Shown piece after piece: positions 56,846-64,000 of a DNA stretch of 64,000 nucleotides. This stretch comes from Euphorbia lathyris (taxonomy: Eukaryota > Streptophyta > Magnoliopsida > Malpighiales > Euphorbiaceae). The stretch lies in the NCBI RefSeq assembly GCF_963576675.1, contig NC_088910.1, positions 109,396,807 to 109,460,806 of the forward strand, written 5' to 3'. A model generated the notes under the pieces. That model was not told where the DNA came from. It made no database searches and was given only the letters and a program-made list of their open reading frames with translations. Position 1 is the first letter of the stretch. Every line of letters starts with the position of its first letter. A program made the position numbers and the translations under genes.

Positions 56846-57450
56846 TCCTATAGTAAACAGAGTCCTGTAGTAATCCACCACGTGTTGGGCGATCCTGTCA
56901 TCTTCAAAAACGGGTTCTCCGTCAATTAGAATTCCATTGATGCCTTGTTGCGCCTTTTTAATCTTTGCAGCTCTGTGAAAGTAACTAGAATTGCGATCAC
57001 TAGCGTTTAACCAAGTTTCTCAGCTCATTTCCCTCAGCAACAATTCCTATCTAAACAGTTGGATATCCAATTCCGCTAGCGCCACAACCTCCCTGTTTCG
57101 ATAATCCGCGGAAAGCCCCATAATCTCCATATCCGATTGAATGGTCTGAAGTCGAGATTGCGCGGCTTTGATGTTGTCCTCCACTCTACCAAAAACAGTT
57201 TGATTCCATGCCCTCAAAATAGGCCTAAGGGATTTCAACTTATGACATAGCCACTGTGTAGGGGGCTGGGACAGATGTGCCGAAGCCCAGTGGTTGGCAA
57301 CAATCTCCTTAAGTGATAGGTGAGTTAACCACATAGATAAGAAACGAAACCGAGCAACCCTTTTAATAACTGAAGAGCATCAGATAACCAGGGGGCTATG
57401 GTCCGAACAATGTCGCGGGTGAGCAATAGAGTCAATCCGATCCCAGAGTT
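56846..57450 (-). pseudogene. LINE linker fragment starting unit 3
   Basis: Matches 48090-48690: on the minus strand LTHLSLKEIVANHWASAHLSQPPTQWLCHKLKSLRPILRAWNQTVFGRVEDNIKAAQSRLQTIQ, the endonuclease-reverse transcriptase linker of an L1-type ORF2. The reverse transcriptase start present in unit 2 is cut off at the duplication breakpoint. Confidence 0.8.
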
Positions 57451-58607
57451 AATTGTTTTTTTTACAATGAAATTAATTTCTCACATATTGGGTTAATTGT
57501 TTAATTGATTTTTAGTGTAATGGTAATTACATTATAATTAGCCATAAATTAATTAAACTAATTAGAATAAAAATTAGAAATATAAATATTTATTCTATAA
57601 GTATTTATATTATAACCTAACTATTATATATATATATATATTGGACTTTAACTATAAATTTAAAGTTTTAGTTCAAGTGGTATTTTTAACATGAAATGAG
57701 CTTATGGTGTACATATTTTAAGTTCAAGAGATTTTCTTGTGCACGAGTATGTCAGAAATTAATATACAAACTATTATTAGACTTTGGTTCCTCGACTACA
57801 ATATTATAGGATCCTTCCAACGTGCATTGTTAAGCCTTTGAATGTTGTTATTTCGTCTCTTAGCCATAGCTTTAACATGAAAAGAAGTTGTATTATGATC
57901 ACCTTCATTCAACCATTATACTTTAGCACTCTAATGCCACTTCACTTATTCTTTATCTAATAACTTTACAATCCGGGGAGATATTCTAGCATCAACCATT
58001 TTCAAGTTTTGATAAGTTGTTTGTTGTATCATCAAGGGCCTTCGATTTCCAAGAACTTATAATGCTTTAACAATAATTACAATTTTTGCTTGAACATCCA
58101 AATCCTCACCATTCACGTTGTACCAACACTCCTTTATAACATGTTACCTACACATGGATTGAAATCTAAAATTTTTCCTTCAAAGGATTGGATTATGATA
58201 GAAAGAGATACTGGAAGAATACGCACTATTGACCAAGGACACGTCTCAAACATACCTTTATAGGCCAAGAATTTGTCCACAACTTTTTTATGCTTGTACA
58301 TTTCATCTTAATTAAAAAAATTACTAAGAGAAAACCAACATGATATTAGCAGGTTAATAGTTTATTAATAGATTTATGGTCAAACTTTTGAATTGTCCAG
58401 GTTAAAATGTTAATCGAAAAAGGACATAAAGTTTTTCAAGCCATAGTAACACCATTACCTAATTCAGTAATGTATAAATAGATCTAATTCACTTATGAAC
58501 AAATGAAAATAAAATGTTTTATTAAGATACAATTGTAGATATATTTACATCATAAGAATCTTAGAAAGCCCTAATCCTAAGAGAGATATATACAAGTCTC
58601 TTTAATT
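57451..58607. other. AT-rich spacer and 3' flank of polygalacturonase copy 3
   Basis: Colinear with 48700-50002 but with a shorter (TA)n run (57623-57641) and only one copy of the 131-bp segment. No gene. Confidence 0.7.
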
Positions 58608-60777
58608 TTAACATCCGGCTGGTAAGACAGGCCCTGTAAATTTGGGTTTGATATTGACACATTCTGCTATTGCACGACTCGGTGTTTTACCAACGTATCG
58701 TAGATTAATGCCACCCAAGTCCACTTCTTCACATGGATATTGTTTGCTACAAATTAGTTGAATAGCTTTAGGAGTAAAAGAAGTGCCTCTTATATTTTTA
58801 AAGGAAATTTTGGAGAGCTTGACATTGGATTGAGTCTGGCAAAATCATCAAAAAACACATAAAAAGTTAAATGTTCTGAAATAATACAATAAAATTTATA
58901 TTAGAAGTATTGTGGTTAAAAAGAAAATTATTCTTATTTTATTTGGGTAAGTAGTTATACTCTTAATACTTATTAAGGGTGCAACAATACTTTCTTTCTT
59001 TTTTCTCTTACCTGTTTATTGCAATGATTGCTAGGGCAATACATTTGATCAATGAGGATAGGATTGGAGACATTGTTCATGGTAATATCTTCAAACACCA
59101 TGTTAGATGCAATGCTTTTATACATTCCTGGCCAAGTTTTGATCCTAACACCATTATCTGCATTATTGATAACGCATCTCTTAATTGATACCCCGCTCAC
59201 AGGTTCTTCATTCTGATACTTCCCTAAACTTCCAATACTAATTCCATGGCCAGGTCCACATGATACGTCAACAATGTTAATTCTTGAGCTACCATCCCCG
59301 ATTGAAATACAATCATCGCCGGTACCAATTTTAGTACTCTCAATATTTATTCCTTCACAACGTCCCATATGAATTCCATCTGTATTAGGACTCATTGCGG
59401 GTGCTTGTATTATAACGCGTCTGATAGTTATGTTACGACACTCTAATAGATTGAAATGGAAATTCTTACTATCCATAGATTTTATGTTCTCCACCGTGCC
59501 ATTCTCAACGTAATCCAGCCTAAGATTCTGAAAAGAAAAAATATTTTTAGAAATACTTATAATGATTTTAGTTACGTTATTGTTAAGAAATTATCAATAT
59601 AAAAATAAGAAAAAGAAGAGGAAAAAATCATACCATGGGAAGATTCTTGCAATTAGGGTTCTTTTGACAAATGTTGTGTTTCCATGCACTAGATCCATCA
59701 CCATTTAATATGCCACCTCCTGTAATTCTGAAATTATTAACATGACTCACTCTAATCCAATAGTCTCCTGTATGAGCTGCAAGGCTATTTGGCGCTTTTA
59801 GATTTCCTTTAATAACAAGAACTATTGGAGCTTTGCAAGGACCATTCAAAGATATTTCCCCTAATAAATAATTCCCATTCGGAATAAGAATTTCGCTAGA
59901 TGATGGGCTTCCACAAGCTTCTTTCCAAGCATTCAACAACGCCTATAAATAAAGTTATGAATCAATTATTTGAATTTATCAAAGTATATGCTTTTATTGT
60001 ATAGTATAAACAAAGTTAAACATAGCAAGTTCCAACAATGTCTTCATAAAATGATATTATCCTTCTATTAGTTTTTATCAAATCCTGATTTTTTTTGTCA
60101 AAATTGAAAAAATTACACATTCAAATATCATTCATGAACCTTTTTAATACTAACAGAAATAAGAGAAAATTCAAAAGACATGTTTATCTCCTTCGGTAAA
60201 ATAAGTACTCAAGAAAGGATGATCTTCAGATATTACGTATCAAACTGATTTGAAATTCTAGACAATTCGATAGGATCCTACGTGGACATCAAATTTTAAG
60301 GTTTCAATTTTTTTACTTTTTAATGGGTAACAATCATGTTGCTTCATTTTTAATAAAGTACTAATTACTTTGCAAATTAATTACTGTCGGATGGTTCCAA
60401 TAATAATGACAAAGTCACCTTGCTCTATATAAATAAAGACGAATTTATAAGTAAATAAAAATTGTAACATATTTTTGGAGAAATAATTAAGAAAAACTAT
60501 AACTTAATATACATATTATAAGCATAATTAATATCTACAAATCATAAAGCGTAAAGGAAAAATAAGTTATATATATAGCATTTTAATTAGTTTGATGGAA
60601 GATTTTAGTTGAAATGAAGATAATATTGATGTATAAACACAAATTAATAACCTGATCGATATTTGAGGTTTGACTAGCTTTACCACCATATTTTGTAATA
60701 TCGAAGATAGCTGCCTCTACAATTGAACCTAACAATAATAAGAAGGGAATTGTAAAATAATTGATGATTGGACTCAT
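58608..60777 (-). CDS. Polygalacturonase (GH28, exopolygalacturonase-like), copy 3
   Basis: Exons 60652-60777, 59634-59942, 59012-59527 and 58608-58835, 392 residues, identical by eye to copy 2 at all coding positions I compared. All GH28 catalytic motifs and the signal peptide are present, as are GT-AG splice sites. The TATA box is at 60826-60834. Together with copy 2 it forms the younger pair of the triplication. Role as for copy 1. Confidence 0.92.
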
Positions 60778-61171
60778 CTTTAATGATTTTCCAATTCCCT
60801 TAATTTTCTACTTACTCTACTAGATATATTTATACTTGTAATTTATCATTCAATTTGCGATAATTTCTACAAGCATGCTATTTTTATAATTTTAGTCGTT
60901 TATTGTTTAGAATTAATGGTAAGATTTTAGTTAAGAACAAGTCAAGCATGTTTGTTTCAATTTTCTACCAATTTTCTGTTTTCATTTCCTTCGTATATAT
61001 CATTATGGAATGTATGTCTAAATTAAGATTCATTTCCTAATAATTTTATAATATTTTATTATAATTATTTCATTATATTATTTTTACCATATTTTTAAGA
61101 ATTAGTTATTATTCGATTTGAGGAAATAAATAGAAGAGTTTGACTAATTTAAATCTAACTTTGATATCAGG
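60778..61171. other. Upstream region of polygalacturonase copy 3
   Basis: AT-rich DNA colinear with the upstream regions of copies 1 and 2; contains the TATA box at 60826-60834 (minus strand). Confidence 0.5.
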
Positions 61172-61968
61172 GTTGTGCGGCTTGTCACTTGGCTCGATAA
61201 ACGCTCAATCGTATTCAGCTCGATTTATAAAACGAGCCGAACTAGAGCATGAAAAGGTTCAGCTCAAAACCTTGAAAGCATATTTGATTACAAGTTCATA
61301 AATAAGTTCATGAATAAGTTTGATTTTAATGTTCATAAAAGGCTTATGAGCAAACTCGGTTTGATTATATTTTTTAATAATATTATAATTATTATTTTTA
61401 AAAGAGGGAGATAATAAAGAACATGTCCTTGTGGTGGTGGTTGTGGTCGTTAACCTACCTCAGGCTGCACCGATTGCCACGGCTACACCGTAATCCTCTT
61501 CTATCGATAAACCGATGGGAATCACCTATTCTTTTCTGAAAGCCACGAACCTTACCCTTAAACTAGGAAAACTAATGTTGGACGAACCTGCCACATAATT
61601 TCATCTAAAAAAATTCATGATGGATCGGGACCAGTATTGGTTCCAGTTATCCAAATGTTGACATGTCAGCTAAACCTCTGACGTGTCATCATTTGGGTTG
61701 TCGGATCACTACTACCCTTGGTCCACCAAATAATTTGTCAACAAATAAATGAGAAGTAATTAATAATTAATAATTAGACGATAATATTTATTGGTTGGAT
61801 CACCACTAGAAATGTTACATCTCAATTTTTCAATAAAAGGTTACATCTCAATATTTGGGACGAGTTCAAACTTGCATTCGGACATCCCAACTGTGTTGGC
61901 ACCCCCTATGGCAAGCCTAAACAAACCTAAATATTATTAAAAAAAAGAAAGAATGGTACAAGAAGGAG
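61172..61968. repeat. Q-block copy 3, non-coding part
   Basis: Matches 12181-13086 but has lost about 100 bp near 61812-61860. No recognised gene. Confidence 0.75.
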
Positions 61969-62267
61969 TCAAAGAATGCGTAAATGAGAAATGTTACATA
62001 AATCATCAAAAACAAAAGCCTGACAGAAGTTAGGAGCAAAGTGCCACCAAAATAGAGATGAAGCCGTGACCCCAAAGAGAGCCAACGCATCCGCTGGTCT
62101 GTTGCCCTCGCGGTAAATGTGAGTTACGATGAGTTCCATCTGAGAGCATAATTGTAAACAATTCAACCATTGCTGCCTTATAGTCTTGGGACTGATTTTG
62201 AGTGATTTTTGAGTAATTGCACAGTCAGGCTTGAGTCTGATTCGATCTAGAGTTTGAGCCAACCTTT
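61969..62267 (-). pseudogene. LINE RNase H C-terminus, copy 3
   Basis: The RNase H end (THIYREGNRPADALALFG) matches the three other copies but is cut at 62267 by a copia LTR. A short deletion is present near 62190. Confidence 0.78.
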
Positions 62268-64000
62268 TGTTAGGGATTATAGTCGGTTAATCAACTATAG
62301 CGCAGCGGAATTGCGGTTTAAAATTTATTTCTAATCCCTTATAGTTTGATCTTTGCCCGTTAACCATTGATTGAATAAAACCTTTTGATCCGTTTAGGGA
62401 CATAAACATACCCGGACTGTCTCTTCTAGAGACGGCTGAAGAATCCACAAGGTAGTAAAATCTCCGTAGTCAGGTGCACGAACAACTATTGATCTAGAAC
62501 CGGTACTAGCCGAAGAACGAGGAAGAACTGGAGAGATTCTGATATTAGCCAAAATTCCCACTTTGCAATGTTGGGTGGCTGTGTCGAAAATCAAAATGTG
62601 ATTTTCTTCTATGGCGGCCGAACACATATATTAGTTAATTAATTTGTTTTAGGTTTTAGGCTTTTTATTATATATAGTGTAGTTATTCCTAAACCTAACT
62701 GGTTTAGGGTTAATTGGTTAATTACAAAACTAATCTAATCCTAACATAATCACTTAAATAAATACCAATAGTATTTATTCTATGCAATTAGCTACAATTA
62801 GATTAAATTTAATTACCCCAATTAAATAAATAACACTAATTAATAAATTGACGTATTAGTTTGATTAATTATTCACGAATGAAATTTCATTAATTTACAA
62901 ATTAATTAATTACATCCCGTAAACTAATTAACCAATTAAATACTCAACGCCTAAATCCATTAATCAATTACATTGATACAAAGTATCAATTAATCAATTA
63001 ATTAACCACTAATTAATTACCTTGACATTTTACTGTTAACCAATTAATTAATCTCATCCCTCCAGTGTACCGTTTTATAAGTTCTAACTCAGATGTTCAA
63101 TGTGCACGATCCTATGGGACTGTCCTTAGCTAGCAGTGGGCTCACGACCCACAGACAGTAAGTGGATTCTAGCAAACCATTACTGCCCCTAACCAATACA
63201 GCTATTTCAGCAGTCTAAAGATGCAGAGACCCTGTAGTTGTCTCTTAACTTCTTTTACCATTTGATATCGATATTATAAACTAGAGGCATGGCGGCTGTC
63301 ATCCTCTCTAATGTTTATGATATTTCTTGATCTTAAGTAGATTAATGAATCAGATAAGTAAACTACTTATCTGGGTGTGGCCACACACTTATCAATCTCA
63401 TTTATCAAGTGGCTTATGATATCATCTCAGTATTATGTGAGTGGTAATTCCATCACTTCACTATCAATACCAACGCGTTCACCTATTCACCCAATCATAC
63501 CCGTATTTGGCATCCTGTTACAGACCTGTTAGGCGTATGTCAAAGTGAACCGGATCCCACATTGATATTATAATGAAATCTAGTCTGAAGACAGTTAGAG
63601 ACCTACTTAAGAAAACTAATGACACAACCAGCATGTAGTTTTCTCGGGCGGATCGATCCAGTCACATGTATACAACATGTACCCATATTCACAACTGACT
63701 TATCAAGTGCTATGGCTAGTATCAATTACTACCATACAGTCGTCGAATATGCAAGTCTGTGGTCCTAATCATTCCCATCATAGAATAGACTTGGGATATG
63801 GTTTTACGATTATCAATCAATGGATTCTCTATTCATATTATAGCACAAGATATAAATTAACTAGATTAATGCCTTTATTAATGTGACACAAATACATTTT
63901 ATAAGAACCAATGCCTATGAACTAGGGCACACCAACAGTCTCCCACTTGAACTAGTTCCAAGCGGGTATTGCCCTAAACACTATAGATCTAGTACTACCA
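62268..64000 (-). mobile_element. Copia III: 3' LTR and start of the internal region
   Basis: A different copia family from copia I/II. The LTR spans 62268-63937 (TGTTAGGG...CACACCAACA, 1670 bp). It is followed by gtctcccacttg, the complement of a copia polypurine tract, so the element is on the minus strand and continues past the window. A minus-strand TATATATAATAAA run lies at 62664-62676. The LINE is interrupted after ...gagccaacctt. No coding frame is reached before the window ends. Confidence 0.82.

Noticed and set aside
62394..62627. 77-codon minus-strand ORF in the copia III LTR
   Set aside because: Lies within the LTR with no known domain.

Overview
This window is repeat-dominated nuclear DNA of a flowering plant, most likely a eudicot. 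The evidence is nested Ty1/copia and Ty3/gypsy LTR retrotransposons (CRM-like, Athila-like and Tat-like), L1-type LINE debris with plant-style zf-RVT and RNase H ends, and intron-containing plant genes. The only intact host genes I can support are three tandem copies of one GH28 (exo)polygalacturonase gene on the minus strand, at 9299-11788, 50003-52173 and 58608-60777. Each has four exons and, by eye, all three encode the same 392-residue secreted protein.

Layout. 1-4746: 3' part of a decayed CRM-like chromovirus whose reading frame runs into its own 3' LTR. 4747-8755: remnant of an older repeat unit, carrying a copia 3' end (6022-8413) between two LINE pieces. 8756-14612: polygalacturonase unit 1 with LINE debris. 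14613-33047: one minus-strand copia element, split by an 8.2-kb Athila-like element (17918-26123, target duplication ATCCA) and by a solo LTR (27377-28865, target duplication GTATC). 33048-about 36950: rearranged minus-strand Tat-like element, inserted into the copia 5' LTR and carrying a 27-bp minisatellite. About 36950-38653: AT-rich DNA without a recognisable gene. 38659-47874: a second Athila-like element of the same family (target duplication GAGAC). 47880-62267: LINE fragments and polygalacturonase units 2 and 3 as a tandem duplication of about 8.7 kb; unit 2 also holds a 1.48-kb solo LTR (52808-54285, target duplication GAGAT). 62268-64000: 3' LTR and first internal bases of another minus-strand copia element.

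The most unusual signal is in the two Athila-like elements. Both lack pol but keep an ATHILA-ORF-like reading frame and gag or a gag remnant. Both carry an array of a 13-bp near-palindrome (TACGC-GGG-GCGTA) arranged as doublets whose units start 20 or 21 bp apart. In the LTRs the two units of a doublet point the same way, and the array ends 78 bp upstream of the TATA box. In the internal region, on both sides of the ORF, the second unit is inverted, so each doublet can fold into a hairpin. Spacer sequences vary while spacer length is 7-8 bp almost throughout. I know of no described function for this arrangement.

All positions, repeat comparisons and difference counts were made by eye; no alignment or database search was run.
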